Numbered from the stretch's first letter, positions 1 through 9,147 are shown. The stretch is DNA of 64,000 bases from Tolypothrix campylonemoides VB511288 (GCA_000828075.3 JXCB02000039.1:390890-454889), one strand, 5' to 3'. Numbers and translations are program-made. Notes: generated by a model not told the origin, from the letters alone.

Positions 1-70
1 CAATATCCTCAAAGTTGGTCTGACTTACAGCTTGTTTTTGGAAGCGTTCAAGCTGGGTTCTTGAAGGGAG

Positions 71-180
71 ATGAGGGGGATGAGGGAGAGAGGGAGTGAG
101 GGAGTGAGGGAGTGAGGGATAATAATTAATTGACTAATGACTAATGACTAATGACTAATGACTAATGACTAATGACTAAT
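71..180. repeat. Compound tandem repeat (GAGGGAGT-type, then ACTAATG heptamers)
   Basis: Positions 71-119 are a purine-rich tandem array of GAGGGAGT/GATGAGG units. Positions 131-180 are about seven copies of the heptamer ACTAATG. Heptanucleotide arrays (STRR) are well known in heterocystous cyanobacteria. The same GAGGGAGT-type array occurs inside hpnB and the tamB-like gene. The apparent start codon of the next gene lies in the last heptamers, so the array may have replaced or displaced the true 5' end of that gene. Confidence 0.9.
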
Positions 181-1002
181 AATACTAATAATAATTTGTA
201 CCTATCTTTGGCAAGACAAATTGCATCTTATCGCCAACAGTTGGGGCGTCCCTTTATACAAGGTATTTTAGGAGGACAAGGCACCGGCAAAACGACACTG
301 TGCGCCAATCTCTGCTTAATTCTCAAACAGTTGGGATACCACACCCTCGGTTTATCTTTGGATGACTTGTATAAAACGTATAATGAGCGTTTGGCATTAA
401 AACAAAAAGACCCGCGCTTCATTTGGCGTGGTCCCCCAGGAACACACGATGTAGAACTGGGTTTAACTGTACTTAACCAAATTCGCGAGTGCAAAAGCCC
501 AGTAGCTGTTCCCCGCTTTGATAAATCTCTCCACGGGGGTGCTGGTGATAGAATGACTCCGGAAATTGTAGAGAATGTGGATATTGTCTTGTTTGAAGGT
601 TGGTTTGTGGGTGTGCGACCAATTGAGCCTGCTGCATTTGATACCCCACCGCCGCCAATTCTCACAGATGAGGATAAGGCGTTTGCCGGTGAGATGAATT
701 GCAAACTCAGCGACTATCTACCACTGTGGGAGCAGTTGGATAACTTAATTTTGCTGTATCCGAAAGATTACCGCCTTTCTTTAGAATGGCGCAAACAAGC
801 GGAACGCCAAATGATTGCTGCTGGTAAATCAGGAATGAGCGAAAAAGAGGTGGAGGAATTCGTCAATTATTTTTGGCGTTCTCTGCACCCAGAATTGTTT
901 ATCAGTCCGTTGGTCGAATCTCCTACGCTTGTTGATTTAGTGATTGAAGTTAATTCTGACCACTCGTTTGGTGCAGTTTATAAGACAATACGGTTCAGAT
1001 AA
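172..1002 (+). CDS. D-glycerate 3-kinase (GLYK type), N-terminus uncertain
   Basis: Phosphorylates D-glycerate to 3-phosphoglycerate, the last step of photorespiratory carbon salvage, in the cytoplasm. Seen: a P-loop GGQGTGKTT (residues 34-42), the segment SLDDLYKTY (62-70), RGPPGTHD (about 86-93) and LFEGWFVG (about 139-146), all typical of the plant/cyanobacterial GLYK family of P-loop kinases. The first in-frame ATG lies inside the ACTAATG array and gives 276 residues with a peculiar MTNNTNNN start. From memory the family usually carries a further 50-70 residues before the P-loop region, so the gene may be 5'-truncated or may start elsewhere. Positions 1-99 are open in the same frame up to a TGA inside the repeat, so a gene split by the repeat is possible. 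No strong ribosome-binding site precedes 172. Function is confident; start is not. Confidence 0.85.
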   Translation: MTNNTNNNLYLSLARQIASYRQQLGRPFIQGILGGQGTGKTTLCANLCLILKQLGYHTLGLSLDDLYKTYNERLALKQKDPRFIWRGPPGTHDVELGLTVLNQIRECKSPVAVPRFDKSLHGGAGDRMTPEIVENVDIVLFEGWFVGVRPIEPAAFDTPPPPILTDEDKAFAGEMNCKLSDYLPLWEQLDNLILLYPKDYRLSLEWRKQAERQMIAAGKSGMSEKEVEEFVNYFWRSLHPELFISPLVESPTLVDLVIEVNSDHSFGAVYKTIRFR

Positions 1003-1421
1003 GATTAGAAGCATTATCAGGAAGAGAATGTAGAGACGCGCTGTTTGAAGCGTCTTTACACACGTGATTCTTTACACATCAACCTTAACTGAACGTATTG
1101 GTTTATAAAAAAAATTTTAGCAAAATTAAGTAGCTAGGAAAGGGATTTCCAATTAAAAAAATCTCCAAAAGGATTCCGTCCTACGCCAGTCCCGTTCCGA
1201 TAAATAGTCTCCTCCTTTTTTCTCCAGCTTTTTTGAATTTTTCCGGAATCAGAGAGATTCATCGCGGATAAAGAGATGGTAGATGCACCCTAATTGCCGC
1301 CCTCAGTCTGTGGCTGGGGGTTTTTCTTATGAATGGTGTAGGGGGGCAAAACAATTCAAAATTCAAAATTCAAAAAGGTTTTCTTTTGACTTTTGTTTTT
1401 TTCACAACCTTTCGCAACAAA
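1003..1421. other. Intergenic region with small repeats
   Basis: No convincing gene. An imperfect hairpin at 1031-1060 (GTAGAGACGC with GCGTCTTTAC) resembles a dispersed cyanobacterial repeat. A CCCTCAG/CTGGGGG stem followed by TTTTT at about 1300-1325 could be a terminator. Positions 1350-1378 hold ATTCAAA tandem units, the same AT-rich unit that borders the insertions in hpnB and the tamB-like gene. Confidence 0.6.
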
Positions 1422-2027
1422 TTATTGGAAAACTTTTGGCAATAAACTGGGAGCCATCCACAAAGCATAAATGATGAATCCAAATAGGAAAGTCGTCAAA
1501 ACGGTGAAAATGTAGCCAACGCACATCAATAAACCATCAGATTCTATAGTGGCTACTGCCAAGAGTAATATTCCTATTGGAGGGATAGGATTGGTAAGAG
1601 GAATTGGTAAAATTAACAAGATTGCTAACCAAGAAATACAAAGACCGTTTAATCGCCAAGTCAAAGGATTTTCTGCTATTTTTGCCAATCGGGGACGGGT
1701 AATTTTTTCTAATATTTTGGTTACTTTTTGTAAGTTACTTAAAATTATCTGGGTAAACCCACGGGGAAATTTATATGTAGCAATTTTTTTAGGAAGCCAA
1801 GGCGATCGCCTCCCCAAAGCCATCTGTACTGACAATATCAAACAAGCACCACCAAATGGTCCAGTTAACCCAGGTGGGACAGGAAACAAAAATGGCAAAA
1901 CCAATAATGTAATCACCAAGCTAAAACCACGTTCTGAGGTTTCTGCTAGAATATCGCCAAGACTTAGTGGCTGTTGAGCTAACCTTTGCAGCAGGAACTT
2001 AATATCTTGGGAAAATTTTAAATGCAT
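1422..2027 (-). CDS. ExoD-family (exopolysaccharide synthesis) membrane protein
   Basis: 201 residues with several hydrophobic stretches: about 35-60, a second around 70-80, and a long C-terminal pair beyond about 125. The opening LSLGDILAETSERGFSLVI and the following PFLFPVPPGLTGPFG block are characteristic of the ExoD/COG3932 family. These integral membrane proteins were first linked to exopolysaccharide production in rhizobia; their biochemical activity is not established. The length matches the family (about 190-210). It stands alone on the minus strand, with its end facing the glycerate kinase and the lipid-kinase gene behind it. Tandem AATTATG/ATTCATT repeats at about 2034-2100 fill the gap between the two minus-strand genes. 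Confidence 0.8.
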   Translation of the reverse strand: MHLKFSQDIKFLLQRLAQQPLSLGDILAETSERGFSLVITLLVLPFLFPVPPGLTGPFGGACLILSVQMALGRRSPWLPKKIATYKFPRGFTQIILSNLQKVTKILEKITRPRLAKIAENPLTWRLNGLCISWLAILLILPIPLTNPIPPIGILLLAVATIESDGLLMCVGYIFTVLTTFLFGFIIYALWMAPSLLPKVFQ

Positions 2028-2088
2028 TGTAATTATGAATTATGAATTATGAATTCTCTTCTTTTTTAACTTACTTATTCATCATTCA

Positions 2089-2967
2089 TTATTCATTTGA
2101 TGGTACTAACACGCTTAAAGCATTCGGGATCACCCGGAAGTGAGCAGGAGTGTAGGTTGTAATTTCACCATCTGTATTAATAGGGCGCGGTTTGCGTGTA
2201 TAAACTTCAATTTCTTGACCACTAAAGGCGCGGACACCCCGCCAATGAATATGTCGTCCTTGTCGCATGGCAGGTAATAAGGGAATAATTTGCCACCAGC
2301 GTTCAATTTCCAAACTGTACAAATCCAACCTTTGATCATCAATGGTGGCATCAGGAACTACTGCCATCCCACCGCCGTAATATCGACCATTTCCTACGGC
2401 AATTTGCACCGTTTTCACTCTTATTGATTGGTCATTCGTACGAATCTCTGCGCTAAAAGGTCGAGATTCCCAAATGACTTGCAATGCTGTGATCAGGTAA
2501 GCCAATATTCCCCAACGACGCTTGGCTCTTTTAGTCAGTCGCTGCGTAATTTTCACACTCAGCCCACAGCTTGCAACGTTGAAAAAGTGTTTACCATTCA
2601 CCGACCCCAAATCAATGCGTCGTACTTTACCGTTAGCAATAATTTTACAGGCGTCGGGGAGAGAGTTAGGAATTCCCAGAGTCCTAGCTAAGTCGTTGGC
2701 GGTTCCCAGAGGTAGAATACCCAGTGTTAACTGCGTTTCTACCAAAGCATCTACCGCAGCATTGAGAGTGCCATCGCCACCACCAACGATAACTAAATCA
2801 ACTTCGTGCTGATAACGTTTGATGACATCATAAAGGTGTTGTGGTTGTTCAGTGGACTCCTCAATCAAATTCAAGCCCAGTTGCTCAAGAGTGCGTTTCA
2901 CCTCAGGTAAGCGCTTTTGTCCTTGGCGGGCATGATGATTGACTAACAGCAGTGCGCGGTGTTTCAT
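2089..2967 (-). CDS. Diacylglycerol/lipid kinase family protein (YegS/BmrU-like)
   Basis: 292 residues, the usual length for single-domain bacterial lipid kinases. Seen: the N-terminal strand ALLLVNHHARQG, the nucleotide-binding GGGDGTLN (62-69) and GTANDLART (88-96), and a C-terminal beta-sandwich half with RRIDLGSVNGKHFFNVASCG. Family members phosphorylate diacylglycerol, sphingosine-like lipids or phosphatidylglycerol using ATP at the membrane face; the substrate cannot be read from sequence. The ATG at 2967 begins a typical MKHRALLLVN start. It reads in the same direction as the ExoD-like gene but is separated from it by repeats. Confidence 0.88.
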   Translation of the reverse strand: MKHRALLLVNHHARQGQKRLPEVKRTLEQLGLNLIEESTEQPQHLYDVIKRYQHEVDLVIVGGGDGTLNAAVDALVETQLTLGILPLGTANDLARTLGIPNSLPDACKIIANGKVRRIDLGSVNGKHFFNVASCGLSVKITQRLTKRAKRRWGILAYLITALQVIWESRPFSAEIRTNDQSIRVKTVQIAVGNGRYYGGGMAVVPDATIDDQRLDLYSLEIERWWQIIPLLPAMRQGRHIHWRGVRAFSGQEIEVYTRKPRPINTDGEITTYTPAHFRVIPNALSVLVPSNE

Positions 2968-3189
2968 TGGCTGTATTGTTGGTACTACATACCTCGAATT
3001 ATCTACTTCTGGTATACACCCTGCTGAGAATTTCCTCTATAATTATTGTGTATCTGTAATGTAAGCTATTAATATTAAAATATTTTCACGCTAATTGTCT
3101 TGTTACTCTAGATATGAATTTGCATTAATTCATTAAATTTTTATAGATTTGGAAATAGATTTATAGCTGCTTGGATATCTTAAAAAGTT

Positions 3190-3792
3190 TTAAACTCCAA
3201 GATGATTCCTGCTATGGTTAAGATTACTCTCAATAACCAGGTGGGTGTTGGAAGCTCCAAGTGATTGCAGTAAATTGTTGAGCGAGCGCACGGAATGTTC
3301 ACTGGGGGCGATTGCGCAGAGAGCGTAGTGCCTTCGGCGATCGCGACTCAGTTCCATCTCTTTCCAGGGCTTCCCAACAAGAGGTACAGCCGTATCGCTC
3401 AAAGCACCTCCCCAATGTCCGCCAGCAGATCCTAGTCCATACATTGCACCAGCAATTGATAAAGATCCAGGCGGAACATTACTACATCTTCCTGTCAAGT
3501 TCTTTTGGCATCGCGGACAAGAACCACAAGAGATTTGGAAAGGCACCACGACTTTTTGCCCTGGTTGAAATTTTTTGACGGATTCCCCACAAGCAATCAC
3601 CTCTGCTACAAATTCATGCCCTAAGGCAAACGGACCTCTAAGGGAAACTTTACCAAAAAGTATGGCAGCATCTAAGTCACATCGTGCAACAGCTAAAGGT
3701 CGAACCAAAGCCTCAAGAGGTCCAGAAAGTTGAGGTTCTGGGACTTCCCTCCACTCCAGACGCCCTCTGCGGATAAAAGTTAGTTGCTGCAT
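3190..3792 (-). pseudogene. Truncated zinc-type MDR alcohol dehydrogenase
   Basis: The first 150 or so residues are a GroES-like domain of the medium-chain dehydrogenase family. Seen: the catalytic zinc region ARCDLDAAIL, GHEFVAEVIACGE, and a structural-zinc-type cysteine cluster CGSCPRCQKNLTGRC. The Rossmann (NAD-binding) domain of about 180 residues expected after it is absent. After LSDTAVPLVG the reading frame runs through a HIP1-containing repeat (around 3310-3345) and about 40 unrelated residues. Intact members are near 350 residues; this is 200. A catalytically active product is unlikely, so I call a 3'-deleted pseudogene. No neighbouring fragment of the missing domain is visible. Confidence 0.75.
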
Positions 3793-3897
3793 TTTTTTAA
3801 CTTTCCTAAAAGTCTTGGTCTGTTGGTTTAAGCTTGGTCATAAATAAGTGTCCCACTATTTAATAGACAAGATTGCGGAATGTCAGTTCTGAACAAC

Positions 3898-3932
3898 AAG
3901 ATTCCCGACTTCTTAAAGAAGTCGGGAATCTT
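3898..3932. repeat. Palindromic hairpin repeat, copy 1
   Basis: Near-perfect palindrome whose arms are AAGATTCCCGACTTC and GAAGTCGGGAATCTT with a short TTAAA centre. Two further copies with compensating substitutions lie at 47720-47754 and 53449-53482. Each lies between genes, suggesting a REP-like or terminator-like mobile hairpin. Confidence 0.9.
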
Positions 3933-3990
3933 AGCATACGCGATTTTCACAAATCAAATAGGATTGCTATAAACTGTGCGATAACTATGC

Positions 3991-4332
3991 TTATTTTTCG
4001 ACTCCTAATCCAAAGTAAGTCAGAACCAACTCAGTTGAACCATTATTAACAACTTCATGAACTTCTCCTGGTTCAACCGCTACGCAACTCCCCGCAACCA
4101 GGGGGTATTCTTTGCCATCAATGATAATGACGCCAGAACCAGACTCAACAAAGAAAACCTCGCACATATCCTGATGGGCGTGGGCTGGTGCTGTGTGCCC
4201 AGGGGCAAAACGTGACTGCGAAAAGTTAGTCAGGTGAGGCAAATCGCCAAAGCGCAGCATCACCTTTTTCTTAATTTCAGGATTGTGAGAAACTGGCTCT
4301 TCAGCCAAGTCATTTAGGGAAGTGAGTTTCAT
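3991..4332 (-). CDS. Small cupin-domain protein
   Basis: 113 residues forming a single cupin barrel. Metal-ligand motifs are visible: HTAPAHAHQDMCEVFFVESG (histidines and glutamate of motif 1) and GEVHEVVNNG (motif 2). The start codon overlaps the stop of the upstream PlsY/PEP-synthase fusion as ATGA (4329-4332), which implies translational coupling and a shared job. The role of the cupin is unknown; single cupins of this kind act as sensors, isomerases or dioxygenases. No signal peptide, so it is cytoplasmic. Confidence 0.85.
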   Translation of the reverse strand: MKLTSLNDLAEEPVSHNPEIKKKVMLRFGDLPHLTNFSQSRFAPGHTAPAHAHQDMCEVFFVESGSGVIIIDGKEYPLVAGSCVAVEPGEVHEVVNNGSTELVLTYFGLGVEK

Positions 4333-7211
4333 TCTGGTCGTAAATCAGGTCTTAAGTCGTTAGATATTTCCACAATACCCGTATACCCATCAATCCGCAC
4401 CCTTTGACCATCTTGCAATACCCATGTTGCGCTTTTAACATCCATAATAGCGGGAATCCCGTACTCACGAGCGATGATTGCTCCGTGAGAAAGCCGCCCA
4501 CCAGCCTCAGCAATCAGTCCTCCAGCCCTGACAAGTACAGGTGCCCAGCCAGAATCTGTGTAAGGTACGACCAAGATCGTGTCTCGGTCAATATCCGGAA
4601 CTGCCTGTAAATTTCGCAACACTTTTACCCGTCCTTCCGCTTGTCCAGGACTGGCGGGAATCCCTTGCAACACTTGATCAGGTGAGGGGATTTCAGTTCG
4701 GAAAGGAAATGCGGGAGGATTATTACCATAAACTAAAAGCGGTACAGGATTGAGCTGACTATCTTGTGCAAGTTGTGTGCGCCTCAGTTCCACCAAGTCC
4801 TGCAATTGTTCGACAAAATCTGGCTCAAAACTTTCAACAAGACGCCGCACTTCCTCAAGCTCCAAGAAAAATATATCTCCTGGCTGGTGAAGTAAGCCCG
4901 ACTTTAACCAAATCCCCTCCAACGCCACAAAACACCAGCGCAACTCAGCTAAAAGTCGCGAATAAACCTCAGTGACTTGTCCCTTAAGATTCACACGCCT
5001 TTGGACAAACCCTCTGTTCCTCTTACCTTGGCGTTTTGCAGGTTCGTTTGTCTGCATAAACTGCACAAACAACTGCCTAACCGCCTGTGGTTCTTCTTTC
5101 CAAGTGGAAACAGCAATATCAGTTCCTACTTCACTCAAATAACCGTAACGCTGAAGCAACTTGTCAAACTTTTCTACAATCTCTTGTCCTTCGGGAGTTT
5201 GCGCCAACTGCTCAAATACCTTGTCTGGATCAAACTCAGGTAAGACTTGCCTTGCATTTACAGCTAAATCTTGAATCTCTCGCAACGCCGCTACTTCTGG
5301 CGTCCGACTGTTATCAATCTCCCCATCCTTTACCCGAAAAATTGCTTGCCGTAAAGCTGCACTTAACGGAGCTAATATACTGTAGTACGTTGCACGGCGA
5401 AGTAACTCCAGAATGTCATCAACTCTTGTCAACAGCCTTGCTGGGTCAAGCTCTTCTACCAATTCCTGACTTAAATGAGACAAAGCTGGAACAAACCGTC
5501 TACGATTATCCCAGTGAAAATCCATTGTTAAACAAAACTCACGCACAAGCAAACGCACCAGTCCAGGGATATTCCGCAACGTACTATCCAAGGGAGGCTT
5601 ACTCATTTTTGCTCCCCTAGTTAAAAACTCCAAACTTTCAGGTGGTAAACCCATGCGGCGGAAAATCTCTCCTAAGAGAGATGCATTAAAGTAGGCTCTG
5701 GAATAATGCAGTGTCGCCGTTTGATTAAAATCCAAACCAACAGCGCGTTCACCCAGCACCAAAGCAAAAATTCCTCCCCAGACACCACAAGTTAAGGGAC
5801 GATTAATCGACCAAGTTAACGGGCGAATGAGTCCGGGGATCACTTCGGCGGCAATTTTACGCGTCCAAATGGGCAGTAGGGTGGTTACGGGTCGAGTTTG
5901 CAATACCCAAAGCGTTTGACCGTCGTATGTCCACTCGATATCTTGAGGAATGCCGTGGTAACGTTCTTCGATATGTCGAGATATGTACGCCACTTGCTTG
6001 ATTAATGGTGGTGGTATGTTTCCTTGTCCCTCTAATTGTATGGAAGTAAAATTATCTGTCTCGATGACATAGGCGCGATATTGTTCGGGCGTGACTCGTC
6101 CGGAAACAACAGCAGTCGCGTTTCCTGGCAAAGCTTCTATGACGACAGCATCGCCTTGCTTGGTAATGGGATCGCGAGTAAAAGCAACGCCAGAATAAAC
6201 TCCTTGGACTTGTTGTTGAATCAGAACCGCCATTGCTGCATCGAATAATCCGCGATCGCTTCGGTACTGTACTGCTCTTTGACTATTGTAGGAAGCTTGA
6301 GTGCGGGCGATCGCTTCTCGCAACTGCTGTTTGCTGGTCACATTTAAAACCGTTTCATACTGCCCGGCTGCGGAAGCAAGTTCCGTATCTTCTCCGATTG
6401 CCGAGGAACGCACCACAAGCGGTAATAACTCTGAAGGCTGAAGCATTTCTATCAATGGTTCGGGGTCGTCGTACAAAGCAATAATCCACCCCTTTGGCAC
6501 TGGATAACCCCATCGCTTAATTTCGGCTAATCTCGCTGCCTTTTGTCCGACAAAAGCCGCATCCAACTCGTCATCTAGAGTCAGAATATCTTGAGCGCCG
6601 CGAAAAAATTTCAACGCTGCTTGTGACTCTGGTTTTGCTTGTTCAACAGAAAGATTCAAATCATCAGGAATGTGTTTGTAAATCCAACCAAGTAACGCCG
6701 CAAGCGCAACAGCTGCAATGATTCTCGCTGGCTGTTCATTATGCAGGAGCGCTACTATCAAAGGGAATAAAATTAAAATTCCAAATTTTGCGAGTTGCCT
6801 AGAGCGCACAATCGTAAAACTAGCACTTGCCATCAAGAATACAAACACTGCCGCAAGTGGATCGTGTACAGTAAATCCCCAGGCAACATTAGTCGTACCC
6901 GCTCCTCGACCTGCTAAGTATCGACCTAGAACTAAGGCAATTAGAGCAACCAGTTCCCAAGCAGATTCGTGTCCAAAAAAAGCACGCGTAAGCAAGACTG
7001 CGGCAATGCCTTTAATCGCTTCAGAACAAACTGCCAGAATACCAACTAACGTCCCGCCGTGGTAAAAAGCAGATGAAACACTGATGTTCCCTGTACCAAT
7101 TTGTGCTATCTGCCGCCCTGTCATGGCTTGGGTGATCCAAGCAATCACTGGTATAGCACCCAAGAGAGGGCAAACAATGAAAACAATGACAATACCCCAG
7201 AGTTCAAGCAT
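4329..7211 (-). CDS. Fusion: PlsY-like membrane domain + PEP-synthase/PPDK-like phosphotransferase
   Basis: 960 residues. About 1-190 is a multi-span membrane domain resembling PlsY acyl-phosphate:glycerol-3-phosphate acyltransferase, with GTGNISVSSAFYHGG and a GRYLAGRGAGTTNVAWG block at the places of the PlsY glycine-rich loops. About 205-445 is a PEP-synthase-type ATP-grasp domain (FVGQKAARLAEI, LVVRSSAIGED, QDIEWTYDGQTLWVLQTRPV). After a long linker the C-terminus is a PEP-utilising mobile swivel domain with the phospho-histidine motif GGRLSHGAIIAREYGIPAI. PEP synthases normally also carry a TIM-barrel PEP-binding domain; I do not recognise one, so the acceptor is unclear. Relatives are rifampicin-phosphotransferase-like enzymes. 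The gene is coupled by ATGA overlap to a cupin. Whether the membrane half is an active acyltransferase is uncertain, since the loop residues are diverged. The joining of the two domains in one frame is seen directly. Confidence 0.8.
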   Translation of the reverse strand: MLELWGIVIVFIVCPLLGAIPVIAWITQAMTGRQIAQIGTGNISVSSAFYHGGTLVGILAVCSEAIKGIAAVLLTRAFFGHESAWELVALIALVLGRYLAGRGAGTTNVAWGFTVHDPLAAVFVFLMASASFTIVRSRQLAKFGILILFPLIVALLHNEQPARIIAAVALAALLGWIYKHIPDDLNLSVEQAKPESQAALKFFRGAQDILTLDDELDAAFVGQKAARLAEIKRWGYPVPKGWIIALYDDPEPLIEMLQPSELLPLVVRSSAIGEDTELASAAGQYETVLNVTSKQQLREAIARTQASYNSQRAVQYRSDRGLFDAAMAVLIQQQVQGVYSGVAFTRDPITKQGDAVVIEALPGNATAVVSGRVTPEQYRAYVIETDNFTSIQLEGQGNIPPPLIKQVAYISRHIEERYHGIPQDIEWTYDGQTLWVLQTRPVTTLLPIWTRKIAAEVIPGLIRPLTWSINRPLTCGVWGGIFALVLGERAVGLDFNQTATLHYSRAYFNASLLGEIFRRMGLPPESLEFLTRGAKMSKPPLDSTLRNIPGLVRLLVREFCLTMDFHWDNRRRFVPALSHLSQELVEELDPARLLTRVDDILELLRRATYYSILAPLSAALRQAIFRVKDGEIDNSRTPEVAALREIQDLAVNARQVLPEFDPDKVFEQLAQTPEGQEIVEKFDKLLQRYGYLSEVGTDIAVSTWKEEPQAVRQLFVQFMQTNEPAKRQGKRNRGFVQRRVNLKGQVTEVYSRLLAELRWCFVALEGIWLKSGLLHQPGDIFFLELEEVRRLVESFEPDFVEQLQDLVELRRTQLAQDSQLNPVPLLVYGNNPPAFPFRTEIPSPDQVLQGIPASPGQAEGRVKVLRNLQAVPDIDRDTILVVPYTDSGWAPVLVRAGGLIAEAGGRLSHGAIIAREYGIPAIMDVKSATWVLQDGQRVRIDGYTGIVEISNDLRPDLRPE

Positions 7212-7671
7212 TTTTGCTTTTCGATTTGAGATTTATTTTCAATCTAAAATCTCAAATCTTAAAATATAAAAACTTTTCTTAATTGTAATTACATTATCAT
7301 CAACTGGTCCCGGCAAGGAGTCCCCCCTGAGACTGGGTACTGGGGACTGGTGAGTCCAGCGCCCCTTCGGGGTTCGCCAGTCACCTACGGCGGGAAACCC
7401 GCCTGCAGTGCTGGCTCACCGTGCGGGGGTTCCCCCCGTTGAGGCGACTGGCGTTCACCGAAGGTGTGCCGAAGGCATACCCGAAGGGCGACTAGGGAAA
7501 TGCTACCGACTTGGTTTCGGTCAATATTTCCCCGGACATAATTTTTCTTCAGCTTTATTACCCAATCCCCAATCCCTAATCCCCAATCCCCTTTGGGAGC
7601 TTAAGGTTTTACTCAGAATGACATTTTTTGCTCTTATCTAGTTCCCGGAATTCCGGATGTCGATCATCCAA
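7212..7671. repeat. Mosaic repeat region, no gene
   Basis: Positions 7300-7500 are a mosaic of GC-rich palindromic pieces (units such as CGCCAGTCACCTACGGCGGG, GCAGTGCTGGCT, GGGGGTTCCCCCCGTTGAGG, GTGCCGAAGGCATACCCG) that recur at 15.4, 18.5, 39.4, 41.8, 46.7, 47.4, 49.4, 56.4 and 62.9 kb. Positions 7560-7592 are a CCCAATC/CCCTAATC heptamer array. The only long open frame here simply reads through the repeats. Confidence 0.85.
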
Positions 7672-7812
7672 TTAGTGAACTGCGTAGGCTGCTTGCAGCG
7701 CCCAAATAATCAACGCAAGAATTGACCCTAAAAGCAGCACAGAGGAGATGGTGACTACTTTGGGGGAATCAGCGCCTTCAAATTTCATGATTCCTCGGTT
7801 TAAGTCGGACAT
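7672..7812 (-). CDS. 46-residue single-span membrane protein
   Basis: Unrecognised small protein with strong gene-like features. The ATG (7812) is preceded at 10-11 bases by AAAGGAGGA, a near-perfect ribosome-binding site. The frame begins MSDLNRGIMKFEGADSPK, followed by one hydrophobic helix of about 24 residues (ISSVLLLGSILALIIWAL) and a short tail ending YAVH, then TAA. This layout, a short soluble N-terminus and a single helix, is that of the low-molecular-weight subunits of thylakoid complexes, but I cannot assign it to a named photosystem, cytochrome or NDH subunit. It stands alone, with its own leader of about 250 bases before the divergent SGNH hydrolase. Confidence 0.8.
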   Translation of the reverse strand: MSDLNRGIMKFEGADSPKVVTISSVLLLGSILALIIWALQAAYAVH

Positions 7813-8068
7813 AGCTTTGTAATCCTCCTTTGTTACGGTGCTAGTCTGTCCGTCTTGATTTTAGTCCTTTCGTTCCCCTTCAAGACGAAGTTATTAATAA
7901 CATTTTGTTTAAGCTTTGCAACATTTGCATCGCTCTAAGTACTTATACTAGGAAGTACATTGGCTTTGATACAGTTTTATAACTGAGATTTCCTGTACAA
8001 AAGGGTATAAGTTAAAAAGCTAAACTTGTAATATCTCTTTATAAAAATTTACAAAAGGGTTCTTGACG

Positions 8069-9016
8069 GTGAAAGCAGTAGTGCTGATCAGTTTGGTGGT
8101 CGTTATGGGATTGTTTGTAGTGATAGAGATAGGATTGCGATCGCTCTTCGGGTTTGGCAATCCCTTAATATACATTCCGGATGAGCAGATTGGTTATTTG
8201 TTAGCTCCTAACCAACGTACCCGTCGCTTTGGTCATCGCATTGAGATTAATGAGTATTCGATGCGAAGCGAGCCGATACAAAAGACACCTTCACCTTCTA
8301 CCCACCGACTGCTACTTTTGGGAGACTCAATTGTTAACGGTGGCTGGTGGACAGACCAGGATAATACGATTTCTAGCTTGCTGCTGCGCTCCTTAAGCGA
8401 TGTTGCTAGCAATTTGCAACAAGTAGAAGTGCTGAATGCTTCAGCCAACTCTTGGGGACCAAGAAATGAATTAGCCTATTTGCAAAAGTTTGGCAGTTTC
8501 AACGCTCAAGCAATCGTGCTAGTGATCAATACCGATGATTTGTTTGCGACATCTCCGACCGCTTTACCCGTAGGACGCGATCGCAATTATCCAGACAAGA
8601 AACCGCCTTTAGCATTGGTGGAAGTTCTCCAACGTTATGTGTTAAGGCAAACGCCGATACCAGAACTAGAAGCAGTGCAAAATGAAGGCGGCGATAGAGT
8701 TGGTTTGAATCTAGAAGCAATTGGCAAAATCCAAGCGCTTACACGTCAAGCCAACAGCCAATTCCTTCTGGTCATGACTCCCTTACTACGAGAAATTGGT
8801 CAACCTGGACCGCGTGATTACGAAATCAAAGCACGTGAGCGCCTGAGCGAATTTTGTCAAGCGCAGCAAATAACTTATCTAGATTTTTTGCCAATATTTA
8901 ACTCAAATCAAGACCCGAAAGCCTTGTATCATGACCATATTCACCTTAACTTGCAGGGGAATCAGTTGGTGAGTCAGATGATCGAGCGATCGCTCCTTGT
9001 ACTACGGCAAAAATAA
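8069..9016 (+). CDS. Membrane-anchored SGNH/GDSL hydrolase
   Basis: About 315 residues. An N-terminal hydrophobic anchor (about residues 4-25) is followed by an SGNH-fold domain. Seen: block I LLLLGDSIVNGG with the nucleophile serine; a block II/III-like NASANSWGPRNE; and block V DHIHLNLQG with the catalytic Asp-x-x-His. The family includes esterases and O-acyl transferases acting on envelope glycans or lipids outside the inner membrane. Two starts compete: TTG at 8063 and GTG at 8069. I chose GTG because the AAGGG at about 8055-8059 is better spaced for it. The substrate is unknown and no operon partner is present. Confidence 0.8.
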   Translation: MKAVVLISLVVVMGLFVVIEIGLRSLFGFGNPLIYIPDEQIGYLLAPNQRTRRFGHRIEINEYSMRSEPIQKTPSPSTHRLLLLGDSIVNGGWWTDQDNTISSLLLRSLSDVASNLQQVEVLNASANSWGPRNELAYLQKFGSFNAQAIVLVINTDDLFATSPTALPVGRDRNYPDKKPPLALVEVLQRYVLRQTPIPELEAVQNEGGDRVGLNLEAIGKIQALTRQANSQFLLVMTPLLREIGQPGPRDYEIKARERLSEFCQAQQITYLDFLPIFNSNQDPKALYHDHIHLNLQGNQLVSQMIERSLLVLRQK

Positions 9017-9147
9017 CCAATTGGGGGGTTCATCCTCTACTAGTAATTTTTTTCTAAAAAATAATAATAACGAATGATAGATATGGCGCAAGCTAAAGAT
9101 CTCTTAGAGTCATAGAGGAATTATCTTAAGTTGGTCAAAGTTGCGCT

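Noticed and set aside
1549-1977. 142-residue frame on the plus strand
   Set aside because: Lies entirely opposite the ExoD-like gene, whose membrane-protein sequence is clearly the real one.
5087-5620. 177-residue plus-strand frame
   Set aside because: Antisense to the PEP-synthase-like fusion; no family resemblance.
7408-7641. 77-residue frame after the fusion gene
   Set aside because: Translates mosaic palindromic repeats and a CCCAATC array.
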